A DNA stretch of 64,000 bases from CAG-170 sp022779365 (GTDB lineage Bacteria; Bacillota; Clostridia; Oscillospirales; Oscillospiraceae): positions 22,409 through 86,408 of the forward strand of contig JALFSI010000010.1 in NCBI GenBank assembly GCA_022779365.1, written 5' to 3'. Positions 40,985-49,554 of the stretch are shown here, in pieces. The notes below the pieces were generated by a model, which was given only the letters and a program-made list of their open reading frames with translations, did not search any database and was not told the DNA's origin. The first letter of the stretch is position 1. Each line of letters opens with the position of its first letter. Position numbers and translations under genes: made by a program.

Positions 40985-41944
40985 ATGGCAGTTTTCCGTG
41001 TGGAACGAAACCGCGGCTATACCGTAATGAGCAACCACCATCTACGCAACAGGGGCTTGACCTTGAAAGCAAAGGGGCTGCTTTCGCAAATGCTGTCCTT
41101 GCCGGAAACGTGGGATTACACCCTTGCGGGACTATCCCACATCAACCGGGAAAAAATCGACGCAATACGCGAAGCGGTACGAGAGCTTGAAAAAGCCGGG
41201 TATATCGTCCGCAGCCGCGAACGCGACGAGAAAGGGCGCTTGCGGGGCGCAGACTATATCATTTACGAGCAGCCGCAGCCACCTGTATCGGATTTACCTA
41301 CATTGGAAAATCCAACATTGGATAATCCAACGTTGGAAAACCCTATGTTGGAAAATCCTACGTTGGAAAATCCAACGCAATTAAATAAAGATATATCAAG
41401 AACTGATTTATCAAAAAAAGAGAAATCAAATACCCATTCCATTCCTATCCTTTCCCCTTACCCCTCACCTTTCACAGAGGACGCGGCAGAGCCGGAACGG
41501 AAAGGAATGGAAGCGAAAACGCAGAGCGCAATAGAGATTTACAGGGACATCATCAAGGACAATATCGAGTATGACATTCTCATACAGGACCCGCACATGG
41601 ATAAAGACCGACTGGACGAAATCGTTGACCTCATACTGGAAACGGTATGCACAGCGAGAAAGACGCTCCGCATCGCCGGGGACGACTATCCGACAGAGCT
41701 TGTCAAAAGCAAGTTTTTGAAGCTGACGAGCAGCCATATTGAATTTGTCCTTGACTGTATGCGGGAGAACACCACGAAGATCCGCAATATCAAGCAGTAT
41801 CTACGGGCGGTGCTGTTCAACGCCCCGTCTACCATCGACAGCTACTATACCGCCCTTGTCGCCCACGACATGGCAAGCGGCGCATGGGCAAAGCCGAAAG
41901 GCGGCATACCCGATTACACCTGCAACGAGGGCGAAAGCCTGTAA
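40985..41944 (+). CDS. RepA_N-like replication initiator protein
   Basis: A 319-residue protein with the N-terminal winged-helix opening typical for RepA_N/DUF6017 initiators of Gram-positive plasmids and conjugative elements (FRVERNRGYTVMSNHHLRN, LTLKAKGLLSQMLSLPE, WDYTLAGLSHI). The middle has a run of five near-identical five-residue units (TLENP) coded by 15-base DNA repeats, and the C-terminus (about 165-300) matches the DUF6017 part (KDRLDEIVDLILETVC). RepA_N initiators bind iterons within their own gene to start replication; this fits the repeats here. It probably allows the excised circle to replicate. AGGAGTG lies before the ATG. Confidence 0.85.
   Translation: MAVFRVERNRGYTVMSNHHLRNRGLTLKAKGLLSQMLSLPETWDYTLAGLSHINREKIDAIREAVRELEKAGYIVRSRERDEKGRLRGADYIIYEQPQPPVSDLPTLENPTLDNPTLENPMLENPTLENPTQLNKDISRTDLSKKEKSNTHSIPILSPYPSPFTEDAAEPERKGMEAKTQSAIEIYRDIIKDNIEYDILIQDPHMDKDRLDEIVDLILETVCTARKTLRIAGDDYPTELVKSKFLKLTSSHIEFVLDCMRENTTKIRNIKQYLRAVLFNAPSTIDSYYTALVAHDMASGAWAKPKGGIPDYTCNEGESL
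41300..41374 (+). repeat. Five 15-bp iterons inside the initiator gene, candidate origin of replication
   Basis: Units at 41300, 41315, 41330, 41345 and 41360 follow the pattern ACRTTGGAAAATCCA with one to three changes each. Neighbouring units form small palindromes such as CCAACGTTGG. The stretch and the bases after it (AATTAAATAAAGATATATC) are AT-rich. In RepA_N plasmids the origin lies in the rep gene at such repeats. Confidence 0.8.
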
Positions 41945-41964
41945 AACCAAAGGAGGACAAGACT

Positions 41965-42177
41965 ATGAAGCAGGGCGCATTGTTTTTTGACGAAACCGCT
42001 GACCGCTACGACATCCGCTTTGATCTTGCCGATTACTACGGCGGGCTGCATTGCGGCGATTGCTTGGAGGTATTCACAGGCGGCAGGTGGAAGCCGACCC
42101 GCATGGAGTACGGCGACAACTGGTATCTTGCTGGTGTCCGCGCCGAGGACTTGAACGGCTTACTGGTGCGGATTTAA
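41965..42177 (+). CDS. DUF5348 family protein
   Basis: A 70-residue acidic protein (FFDETADRYDIRFDLADYYGG, GDCLEVFTGGRWKPTRMEY, WYLAGVRAEDLNGLLVRI). It matches DUF5348, small proteins nearly always found in conjugative elements and plasmids of Firmicutes, after the initiator gene. Function is unknown. GGAGGACAAG lies before the ATG at 41965. The short frame and place between initiator and pcfB support it as part of the transfer operon. Confidence 0.8.
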   Translation: MKQGALFFDETADRYDIRFDLADYYGGLHCGDCLEVFTGGRWKPTRMEYGDNWYLAGVRAEDLNGLLVRI

Positions 42178-42260
42178 GCGGGGCGGCGTAGGCAGCGGAC
42201 GCCCATTTTTTTGCGCCAAAAAGCGGCGCAGCATATATCACCGCGAAAGGAGGACGGTAA

Positions 42261-42746
42261 ATGCAAGATGAAATCAACGAAAAAGTCATTGCCTTATCTA
42301 TAAGGACGACCAAGCTCACCGCCGAAATGCTGCAAAAATCCATTCGCTTCATGCTTTCACAAATCAAAAAGCAGTTGGATAAGCCAGTGCAGCACCACGG
42401 CAAGCAGACCCTAAAACAGCTTATGAAGCAGAACGCAGGCGTAAGCAGCATCGAAATCACTGACAGCAATATCAAAGCCTTTGAGAGTACAGCAAAGAAA
42501 TACGGCGTTGACTTTGCGCTGAAAAAGGACGCGACGGAAAGCCCGCCTCGCTACCTTGTATTTTTCAAGGGTCGCGACGCGGACGTTTTGACCGCAGCCT
42601 TTCAGGAGTTTTCCGCAAAGAAGCTGACACAGGAACAAAAGCCCTCGATCCGCAAGGCGTTAGCTGCCTTTAAGGACAAGGCGAAGCAGCTTAACGCTGA
42701 CCGCCAAAAGGTGAAAAATCAGACAAGAGGGGGCATTGAGCGATGA
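42261..42746 (+). CDS. pcfB: PcfB/DUF3801 family relaxosome accessory protein
   Basis: A 161-residue protein of the PcfB (DUF3801) family. The N-terminal half (VIALSIRTTKLTAEMLQKSIRF) and the middle with IEITDSNIKAFESTAKKYGVDFALKKD are the family pattern. In pCF10, PcfB binds the relaxase and the coupling protein PcfC and links the relaxosome to the secretion channel. Its stop overlaps the VirD4 start by 4 bases, in keeping with a direct partnership. AAAGGAGG lies before the ATG. Confidence 0.88.
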   Translation: MQDEINEKVIALSIRTTKLTAEMLQKSIRFMLSQIKKQLDKPVQHHGKQTLKQLMKQNAGVSSIEITDSNIKAFESTAKKYGVDFALKKDATESPPRYLVFFKGRDADVLTAAFQEFSAKKLTQEQKPSIRKALAAFKDKAKQLNADRQKVKNQTRGGIER

Positions 42747-44590
42747 AAAGCATAAATCTGAAAAAGCTGATACTTCCCAATCTGCCTTATCTGCTCTTTA
42801 TCTTTCTCTTTGATAAAGTGGGACAGGCGGCGCGGCTTGCGCCGGGGGCTGACCTCTCCGGCAAGCTCTTATCCATTGGGGACGGCTTTGCCGCCGCCTT
42901 TTCCTCATTCGCGCCGAGCCTGCACCCCGCAGATTTACTTGTGGGCGTTTTGGGCGCGGCACTGATCCGGCTTGTTGTCTACGTCAAAGGCAAAAATGCG
43001 AAGAAATATCGCCGTGGCGTGGAGTACGGCAGCGCGAGATGGGGCAGCGCCGACGATATACGCCCGTACATCGACCCGGTGTTTGAAAACAATGTGCTGC
43101 TCACACAGACGGAACGGCTGATGATGAACAGCCGCCCGAAGCAGCCGAAGTACGCACGGAACAAAAACGTGCTGGTGGTGGGCGGCAGCGGAAGCGGCAA
43201 AACCCGCTTTTTCGTCAAACCCAACCTGATGCAGATGCACAGCAGCTATCTCGTGTCTGACCCGAAAGGTACTCTCCTGCTTGAGTGCGGCAAGCTCTTG
43301 GAGCGCGGCAGTCCGAAGCTGGGCGAGGACGGAAAGCCCGTTAGAAAAAACGGAAAGCTCGTCTATGAGCCGTACCGTATTAAGGTGCTGAATACCATTA
43401 ACTTCAAAAAGAGCATGAAATACAACCCTTTCGCCTATCTCCGCGACGAAAAGGATATTTTGAAGCTGGTAAACACGCTGATTGCCAACACCAAGGGCAG
43501 CGGCGAAAAGTCCGGCGAGGATTTTTGGGTGAAAGCCGAGCGGCTGCTGTACTGTGCGTTAATCGGCTACATTCACTACGAAGCCCCGGACGCAGAGCGA
43601 AACTTTACGACGCTGCTTGAAATGATCAACGCAAGCGAAGCCCGCGAGGATGACAGCGAGTTTCAAAGCCCCGTTGATCTCATGTTTGAACGCTTGGAGG
43701 AAAAAGACCCGGAGCATTTTGCGGTCAAACAGTACAAAAAGTTTCTCCTGTCTGCGGGCAAGACCCGTTCCTCGATCCTCATTTCCTGCGGCGCGAGGCT
43801 TGCACCCTTTGACATCAAGGAGCTGCGGGAGCTGATGGAGAGCGACGAATTGGAGCTTGACACCTTGGGCGACAGAAAGACCGCGCTGTTCATCATCACA
43901 AGCGACACCGACCCCACCTTTGACTTTGTAACAGCGATGATCGTATCGCAGCTTTTCAATCTGCTCTGCACCAAAGCCGACGACGAATACGGCGGCAGAC
44001 TTCCTATCCACGTTCGCTGTCTGCTGGACGAGGTAGCCAACATCACGATCCCCAATTTGGAACGGCTGATCAGCGTCCTGCGAAGCCGGGAAATCTCCGC
44101 TTGCCTTGTGGTGCAGGCGCAGAGCCAGCTAAAAGCCATCTACAAGGAACACGCCGACACCATCATCGGGAATTGCGACACAACCCTTTTCCTCGGCGGC
44201 AAGGAGAAAACGACGCTGAAAGAAATCTCCGAGGTTTTGGGGAAAGAAACGATTGACAGCTTCAACACTTCCGAAAACCGGGGGCGGGACGTTTCTCATG
44301 GGCTGAACTATCAAAAGCTCGGAAAGGAGCTTATGAGCCAGGACGAAATTGCCGTGATGGACGGCGGGAAATGTATCTTGCAGCTACGGGGCGTTCGCCC
44401 GTTCTTCTCCGACAAGTACGACATCACGAAGCACCCGAAATACAAATACCTTTCGGACTATGACAAGAAAAACACCTTTGACATCGAGAAGTTTTTGAAG
44501 CGGCAGCGACGCCCGGTAATCATCAAGCCGGATACCGTCTTTGACTATTACGAAATTGACGCAGCGGATTTACAGGAGGTTACGGAATGA
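42743..44590 (+). CDS. virD4: VirD4/PcfC-type coupling ATPase
   Basis: A 615-residue type IV coupling protein that brings the relaxase-DNA complex to the transfer channel at the inner membrane. Two N-terminal transmembrane helices (about 10-27 and 60-80), Walker A VVGGSGSGKTRFFVKPN near 150, FTTLLEMI, Walker B LLDEVANI near 430, and the family phrase YSTVLVVAQSQLKAIYKEHA-like region (CLVVQAQSQLKAIYKEHADT). It is clearly TraG/VirD4. It overlaps pcfB upstream by 4 bases and a small basic protein gene downstream by 4 bases. Confidence 0.95.
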   Translation: MKSINLKKLILPNLPYLLFIFLFDKVGQAARLAPGADLSGKLLSIGDGFAAAFSSFAPSLHPADLLVGVLGAALIRLVVYVKGKNAKKYRRGVEYGSARWGSADDIRPYIDPVFENNVLLTQTERLMMNSRPKQPKYARNKNVLVVGGSGSGKTRFFVKPNLMQMHSSYLVSDPKGTLLLECGKLLERGSPKLGEDGKPVRKNGKLVYEPYRIKVLNTINFKKSMKYNPFAYLRDEKDILKLVNTLIANTKGSGEKSGEDFWVKAERLLYCALIGYIHYEAPDAERNFTTLLEMINASEAREDDSEFQSPVDLMFERLEEKDPEHFAVKQYKKFLLSAGKTRSSILISCGARLAPFDIKELRELMESDELELDTLGDRKTALFIITSDTDPTFDFVTAMIVSQLFNLLCTKADDEYGGRLPIHVRCLLDEVANITIPNLERLISVLRSREISACLVVQAQSQLKAIYKEHADTIIGNCDTTLFLGGKEKTTLKEISEVLGKETIDSFNTSENRGRDVSHGLNYQKLGKELMSQDEIAVMDGGKCILQLRGVRPFFSDKYDITKHPKYKYLSDYDKKNTFDIEKFLKRQRRPVIIKPDTVFDYYEIDAADLQEVTE

Positions 44591-44763
44591 ACAGACGCAT
44601 CAGAAAGAAGCGGGAAAAACAGCAGCTTGCGCGGGCGATCCGGGAGCTGGTCGCCCTTGCGGAGAAACGGCAGCAAAAGCGGCAGGAAGCCATCGACCGC
44701 TTTCTGACCGCATACAGCGCCTACCTTGCCAAGCAGGGCGGCGCGGAAAGGAGGACGCCGTGA
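44587..44763 (+). CDS. Small basic helical protein of the transfer operon
   Basis: A 58-residue protein that starts MNRRIRKKREKQQLARAIRE and is rich in K, R, Q and A, predicted to be one amphipathic helix. It overlaps virD4 (ATGA) and is overlapped by the next gene, so it is translated as part of the chain. Similar short basic proteins occur after virD4 in related elements; function unknown. Confidence 0.65.
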   Translation: MNRRIRKKREKQQLARAIRELVALAEKRQQKRQEAIDRFLTAYSAYLAKQGGAERRTP

Positions 44764-44972
44764 CGAACGCCTGCAAAACGCCGGAAGCAGTCATGCAGAC
44801 GCTTATCACCGCTCTTGCCGCAGGGCTTGCGGTATGGGGTGCCGTGCAGCTTTTGGAGAGCTTTCAAAGCGGCGGCGAACGCCAGCGGGCGCAAGCTCTC
44901 GATCTCATTAAAGCGGGCGGCGAAATTGTCCGCACCGCCACTTGGGAGGTGATACCGCCATCAAGACCGTAA
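44760..44972 (+). CDS. Maff2-like small protein, divergent paralogue
   Basis: A 70-residue protein from a GTG at 44760 overlapping the previous stop, with AAAGGAGGACGCC upstream. Residues about 12-31 (MQTLITALAAGLAVWGAVQL) are one transmembrane helix and align with the Maff2 protein encoded at 45134 (LQTLVIALGAGLGIWGVINL). The second half, which in Maff2 is a second helix, is polar here (EIVRTATWEVIPPSRP). It therefore looks like a decayed or specialised paralogue. Maff2 proteins may be pilin-like (VirB2) parts of the channel; unproven. Confidence 0.65.
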   Translation: MTNACKTPEAVMQTLITALAAGLAVWGAVQLLESFQSGGERQRAQALDLIKAGGEIVRTATWEVIPPSRP

Positions 44973-45039
44973 GCATCGGCTACATGGTACGCGCCCCCAC
45001 CTTTGCACTTCCTGTTCCCTTACGGGCATTGCCCGCGCA

Positions 45040-45069
45040 GCCGCCTTTTTTGATGAGGGCGGCTTTTTT
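45040..45069 (+). terminator. Weak terminator-like hairpin between the Maff2 paralogues
   Basis: A 6-bp GC stem (45040-45045 with 45058-45063), 12-base loop, then TTTTTT. It could lower the expression of upstream relative to downstream genes or be attenuating. Confidence 0.4.
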
Positions 45070-45133
45070 CATGCACAAAAATACAAACACAAAAATTCAA
45101 GAGCCGCAAAGCGGCAGAAAGTGAGGTCAATCT

Positions 45134-45349
45134 ATGACATTTTTTAATTCGGCAGTAGACGTATTGCAGACTCTTGTGATTGCACTGGGCGCAGGTCTTG
45201 GCATCTGGGGCGTTATCAACCTCTTGGAGGGCTATGGCAATGACAATCCGGGGGCAAAATCGCAGGGCATGAAGCAGCTTATGGCGGGCGGCGGCGTTGC
45301 CTTGATTGGCGGCGTTCTCGTTCCCCTGCTCAAAGGGCTGTTCGGTTAA
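45134..45349 (+). CDS. Maff2 family protein, putative VirB2-like pilin
   Basis: A 71-residue protein with two hydrophobic helices (about 9-29 and 48-67: GGGVALIGGVLVPLLKGLFG) joined by a polar loop (EGYGNDNPGAKSQGMKQLMA). This is the Maff2 pattern, always found before VirB6-like genes in Tn1549-type elements. Size and two-helix hairpin resemble VirB2/TrbC pilins without a signal sequence; that role is inference. GAGGTCAATCT precedes the ATG. Confidence 0.8.
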   Translation: MTFFNSAVDVLQTLVIALGAGLGIWGVINLLEGYGNDNPGAKSQGMKQLMAGGGVALIGGVLVPLLKGLFG

Positions 45350-45365
45350 GCGGCGGTAATGTCCT

Positions 45366-46235
45366 ATGCAGAGCATACTTGACGCGATTAACGAATGGAT
45401 CAAGGAAATCCTGATCGGAGCGATCAACGGAAATCTGTCAACTATGTTCGGGGACGTAAACGAAAAGGTCGGTACGATTGCCGCCGAGGTAGGCAAGACC
45501 CCGCAGGGGTGGAACGCAAGCATATTTTCCATGATACAGACGCTATCGGAAAATGTGATCGTCCCCATTGCGGGGCTTGTTATTACCTACGTTCTATGCG
45601 TGGAGCTAATCAGCATGGTAACGGAAAAGAACAATATGCACGACATTGACACGTTCATGTTCTTTAAGTGGTTTTTCAAAGCGTTCGTTGCGGTGTTTAT
45701 CGTCACGCATACCTTTGACATCACTATGGCGGTATTCGACATGGCGCAGCACATTGTTTCCGGCGCGGCGGGCGTGATCGGCGGCAGCACCAGCATTGAT
45801 GTTGCCGCCGCGCTCTCGTCCATGCAAGCCGGACTTGACGCAATGGAAATCCCCGAACTGCTCTTGCTTATGCTCGAAACAAGCCTTGTCAGCCTTTGCA
45901 TGAAAATCATGTCGGTGCTGATAACGGTTGTTTTGTACGGGCGTATGATTGAGATTTACCTGTACTGCTCCGTATCGCCTATCCCATTCGCCACCATGAC
46001 AAACCGGGAATGGGGGCAAATCGGAAACAACTACTTAAAAGGCCTGTTTGCCCTCGGCTTTCAAGGCTTCCTCATTATGATATGCGTCGGCATTTATGCG
46101 GTTTTGGTAAACAACATGGTTATAGCGGACAATCTGCACACCGCGATATTCTCCATCGCAGCCTATACGGTGCTGCTTTGCTTTAACCTTTTGAAATCCG
46201 GCGCACTGGCAAAATCATTATTCCATGCACATTAA
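45366..46235 (+). CDS. VirB6/TrbL-like polytopic membrane protein of the transfer channel
   Basis: A 289-residue protein with about six transmembrane segments (around 62-80, 100-120, 155-185, 190-210, 235-255, 260-278). Family phrases: TLSENVIVPIAGLVITYVLC and SVSPIPFATMTNREWGQIGNNYLKGLFALGFQGF, which mark the VirB6-like proteins of Firmicutes conjugative elements (CD0411/CD1107 type). It forms part of the inner-membrane channel. It starts 16 bases after the Maff2 stop. The methylase gene downstream overlaps its last codons. Confidence 0.88.
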   Translation: MQSILDAINEWIKEILIGAINGNLSTMFGDVNEKVGTIAAEVGKTPQGWNASIFSMIQTLSENVIVPIAGLVITYVLCVELISMVTEKNNMHDIDTFMFFKWFFKAFVAVFIVTHTFDITMAVFDMAQHIVSGAAGVIGGSTSIDVAAALSSMQAGLDAMEIPELLLLMLETSLVSLCMKIMSVLITVVLYGRMIEIYLYCSVSPIPFATMTNREWGQIGNNYLKGLFALGFQGFLIMICVGIYAVLVNNMVIADNLHTAIFSIAAYTVLLCFNLLKSGALAKSLFHAH

Positions 46236-46785
46236 AAGGAGGTTTTCCATCACCAAGAAATACAGCGTTATTTACGCAGATCCCCCGTGGCGGTATGAAC
46301 GGAGCAAGGTGCAGGGCGCAGCGGAAAAGCACTATCCCACCATGAGCATTGACGAGCTGTGCGCCCTGCCCGTGCCGGAGCTGGCGGCGAAGGACTGCGC
46401 CCTGTTTTTGTGGGCGACCTTTCCGCAGCTTCCCGAAGCTCTGCGGCTGATCCGCGCATGGGGCTTTCGGTATCGGACGGTGGCGTTCGTTTGGCTCAAA
46501 CGTAACCGCAAAAGCCCGTCCTGGTTTTACGGTATGGGCTATTGGACGCGCAGCAACGCGGAAATCTGTCTGCTGGCGACCAAGGGCAAACCCAAGCGGC
46601 AGTCGGCAGGCGTACATCAGTTTCTTATCAGCCCCATAGAGCAGCACAGCAAAAAGCCGGATGCAGCGCGGGAAAAAATCGTTGCCCTTATGGGGGATTT
46701 GCCCCGTATTGAGCTGTTTGCCCGACAGAAAACGCCGGGGTGGGATATATGGGGCAACGAACTCCCAAACAGTATTGAAATGTAA
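46225..46785 (+). CDS. MT-A70 family adenine methyltransferase
   Basis: A SAM-dependent N6-adenine methyltransferase of the MT-A70/IME4-like bacterial type, with catalytic DPPW in YSVIYADPPWRYE, then YPTMSIDELCALPVPELAAKDCALFLWATFP, SPIEQHSKKPDAAREKI and DIWGNELP. It may mark the element DNA to avoid host restriction. Start is unclear: ATG at 46225 has no ribosome site, while an excellent AGGAGG lies so that its natural start would be an ATC at 46249 (ITKKYSVIY); relatives I recall start MTKKYxVIYADPPW, so ATC may be a mutated ATG. Coordinates given are for the ATG. Confidence 0.85.
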   Translation: MHIKRRFSITKKYSVIYADPPWRYERSKVQGAAEKHYPTMSIDELCALPVPELAAKDCALFLWATFPQLPEALRLIRAWGFRYRTVAFVWLKRNRKSPSWFYGMGYWTRSNAEICLLATKGKPKRQSAGVHQFLISPIEQHSKKPDAAREKIVALMGDLPRIELFARQKTPGWDIWGNELPNSIEM

Positions 46786-46802
46786 CGAAAGGAGATTTTT
46801 CT

Positions 46803-47195
46803 ATGGCGTATGTACCCGTTCCCAAAGACCTATCACGCATAAAGACAAAGGTTGCCTTTAACCTTACCAAAAGGCAGCTCATATTCTTTGCGGCGGCGCT
46901 CCTTGTTGGACTGCCGCTTTTCTTTTTGCTCAAAGGCAGCACTGGCACAAGCCTTGCGGCGTTCGTGATGATCCTCGTTATGCTGCCCTGCTTTCTGTTT
47001 GCCATGTACGAAAAGCACGGGCAGCCCCTTGAAACGCTGATTAAGAACATCATACAGACAAAATTTATCCGTCCGAAAGAAAGACCCTATCAGACGGAAA
47101 ACTTCTATGCCGTCCTCGAACGGCAAAGACAACTTGAAAAGGAGGTATCGGCTATTGTCAACGGCAAATGCAAAACACGCAGGAAACAGGCGTAA
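46803..47195 (+). CDS. PrgI family (VirB3-like) membrane protein
   Basis: A 130-residue protein with two close transmembrane helices (about 27-45 and 52-70, FFAAALLVGLPLFFLL and AFVMILVMLPCFLFAM) and a charged C-terminal tail with FIRPKERPYQTENFYAVLERQ. This is the PrgI family, a VirB3 counterpart that works with VirB4. The C-terminus overlaps the virB4 start, so the two are translated together, like VirB3-VirB4 in other systems. AAAGGAG lies before the ATG. Confidence 0.9.
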   Translation: MAYVPVPKDLSRIKTKVAFNLTKRQLIFFAAALLVGLPLFFLLKGSTGTSLAAFVMILVMLPCFLFAMYEKHGQPLETLIKNIIQTKFIRPKERPYQTENFYAVLERQRQLEKEVSAIVNGKCKTRRKQA

Positions 47196-49554
47196 GCTCA
47201 CCCGCGCCGAGAAAAAGAAAATCGCCGCCCTGATCCGAGCGGCAAAGGGCGACGGAAAGGCGCACACCGCGCAGCAGACCATACCGTATCTTGCCATGTA
47301 CCCGGACGGTATCTGCAAGGTTACGGAAAAGAAATACTCCAAGAGCATCGCTTATGACGACATCAACTATCAGCTTGCGCAGGCAGACGATAAGACCGCC
47401 ATTTTTGAAAACTGGTGCGACTTTCTCAACTATTTTGACGCGACCGTTAGTGTGCAGCTTTCCTTTGTCAACCGGGGAACGCGCAGCGGCGGCGCAAAGG
47501 AGGTCGTTGCGATCCCCGCGCAAAATGACGCTTTCAATTCCATCCGCACCGAATACGCGGATATGCTGAAACATCAGCTTGCAAAGGGCAACAACGGCTT
47601 TGTAAAGTCAAAGTACATTACCTTTTCCGTGGAAGCGGACAATCTGAACGCGGCAAAGGCGCGGCTTGCCCGTATTGAAACCGACATACTGAATAATTTT
47701 AAGGTGCTGGGCGCAGCCGCCCGCCCCATGACGGGCTATGAACGGCTGGAAGCCCTGCACAGCGTATTCCACCCGGAGGGAGAACCATTCCGTTTCTCTT
47801 GGGACTGGCTCACCCCGTCGGGACTTACCACAAAGGACTTTATCGCCCCGTCCTCGTTCCGTTTCGGCGAGGGCAGATATTTCCGTATGGGACGCAAAAT
47901 CGGCGCGGTCAGTTTCCTTGAAATCCTTGCGCCGGAGCTGAATGACCGTATGCTTGCGGATATTCTCGACCTTGAAACGGGGATCGTCGTCAATCTCCAC
48001 ATCAAGAGCATCGACCAGACCGAAGCCATCAAGACCATCAAGCGCAAGATAACCGACCTTGACAAAATGAAAATCGAGGAACAAAAGAAAGCGGTACGCA
48101 GCGGCTACGATATGGACATCATCCCCTCTGACCTTGCCATGTTCGGCGGCGAAGCGAAAAATCTCTTGCAGGATTTACAGAGCCGCAATGAGCGAATGTT
48201 TCTCTTGACGTTCCTTGTGGTAAATCTTGCCGACACGAAGCGGAAACTGGAAAATGACATATTCGCAGCGGCGGGCATCGCGCAGAAATACAACTGCGCT
48301 CTTACCCGCCTTGACTACCAGCAGGAGGCGGGGCTGATGTCCTCTGTTCCGCTGGGCGAGAACCTTATCCCCATCCAGCGGGGGCTTACCACATCAAGCA
48401 CTGCGATTTTTATTCCCTTTATCACGCAGGAGCTTTTTCAGCAGGGCGCGGCACTCTATTACGGGCTGAACGCCCTGTCAAGCAATATGATCCTCTGTGA
48501 CCGCAAGCGGCTTAAAAACCCCAACGGGCTGATCCTCGGCACCCCCGGAAGCGGCAAGAGCTTTGCGGCGAAGCGGGAAATCACAAACGCTTTTCTCATT
48601 ACCGACGACGACATCATCATCTGCGACCCGGAAGCGGAGTATTACCCCCTTGTGCGCCGCCTGCACGGACAGGTAATCCGCATTTCCCCCACAAGCACAC
48701 AGTATGTCAACCCTATGGATATTAACCTCAATTACAGCGAGGACGACAACCCCCTTGCGCTGAAAAGCGACTTTCTCCTTTCCCTCTGTGAGCTTGTCAT
48801 CGGCGGCAAGGAGGGGCTGATGCCCGTGGAAAAGACCGTCATTGACCGCAGCGTAAGAAACGTGTACCGCCCGTTCCTTGCAAACCCCGACCCGGCGAAA
48901 ATGCCGATCCTCGGCGACCTTTACGACGAGCTTTTAAGACAGCCGGAGCCGGAAGCGGCGCGGGTGGCGGCGGCATTGGAGCTTTACGTTTCGGGCAGTC
49001 TGAATGTCTTTAACCACCGTACCAATGTGGAGCTTTCAAACCGCCTTGTCTGCTTTGACATCAAGCAGCTTGGGAAGCAGCTTAAAAAGCTGGGGATGCT
49101 CATTGTGCAGGATCAGGTGTGGAACAGAGTAACCATAAACCGGGCTGAAAAGAAATCCACCCGCTACTACATGGACGAGTTTCATTTGCTCCTCAAAGAG
49201 GAACAAACCGCCGCCTATTCCGTGGAGATTTGGAAGCGTTTCAGAAAATGGGGCGGTATTCCAACCGCTATCACGCAGAATGTCAAAGACCTTTTGAGCA
49301 GCCGCGAAGTTGAGAATATCTTTGAGAACAGCGATTTTGTCCTCATGCTCAATCAGGCGCAGGGCGACCGGGAAATCCTTGCAAGGCAGCTCAATATCTC
49401 CCCGCAGCAGATGAAATACGTTACCCATACCGAAGCGGGCGAGGGGCTGATCTTCTACGGAAACGTGGTGCTGCCTTTCCTTGACCGTTTTCCGCAGAAT
49501 ACCGAGCTATACCGGGTAATGACGACCCGCCCGGAGGAAGTGGGCGGCACATGA
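47155..49554 (+). CDS. virB4: VirB4-like conjugation ATPase
   Basis: A 799-residue AAA+-type ATPase that powers pilus or channel assembly. N-terminal TraC/VirB4 domain, Walker A LGTPGSGKSFAAKREI near 460, IICDPEAEYYPLV (Walker-like), Walker B YYMDEFHLLLKEEQ near 665, and ITQNVKDLLSSREVENIFENSD, the family end motifs. Start TTG at 47155 is chosen from AAGGAGG nine bases upstream; the ATG at 47107 has no site and lies deep in prgI. The stop overlaps the methylase start by 4 bases. Confidence 0.95.
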   Translation: MSTANAKHAGNRRKLTRAEKKKIAALIRAAKGDGKAHTAQQTIPYLAMYPDGICKVTEKKYSKSIAYDDINYQLAQADDKTAIFENWCDFLNYFDATVSVQLSFVNRGTRSGGAKEVVAIPAQNDAFNSIRTEYADMLKHQLAKGNNGFVKSKYITFSVEADNLNAAKARLARIETDILNNFKVLGAAARPMTGYERLEALHSVFHPEGEPFRFSWDWLTPSGLTTKDFIAPSSFRFGEGRYFRMGRKIGAVSFLEILAPELNDRMLADILDLETGIVVNLHIKSIDQTEAIKTIKRKITDLDKMKIEEQKKAVRSGYDMDIIPSDLAMFGGEAKNLLQDLQSRNERMFLLTFLVVNLADTKRKLENDIFAAAGIAQKYNCALTRLDYQQEAGLMSSVPLGENLIPIQRGLTTSSTAIFIPFITQELFQQGAALYYGLNALSSNMILCDRKRLKNPNGLILGTPGSGKSFAAKREITNAFLITDDDIIICDPEAEYYPLVRRLHGQVIRISPTSTQYVNPMDINLNYSEDDNPLALKSDFLLSLCELVIGGKEGLMPVEKTVIDRSVRNVYRPFLANPDPAKMPILGDLYDELLRQPEPEAARVAAALELYVSGSLNVFNHRTNVELSNRLVCFDIKQLGKQLKKLGMLIVQDQVWNRVTINRAEKKSTRYYMDEFHLLLKEEQTAAYSVEIWKRFRKWGGIPTAITQNVKDLLSSREVENIFENSDFVLMLNQAQGDREILARQLNISPQQMKYVTHTEAGEGLIFYGNVVLPFLDRFPQNTELYRVMTTRPEEVGGT

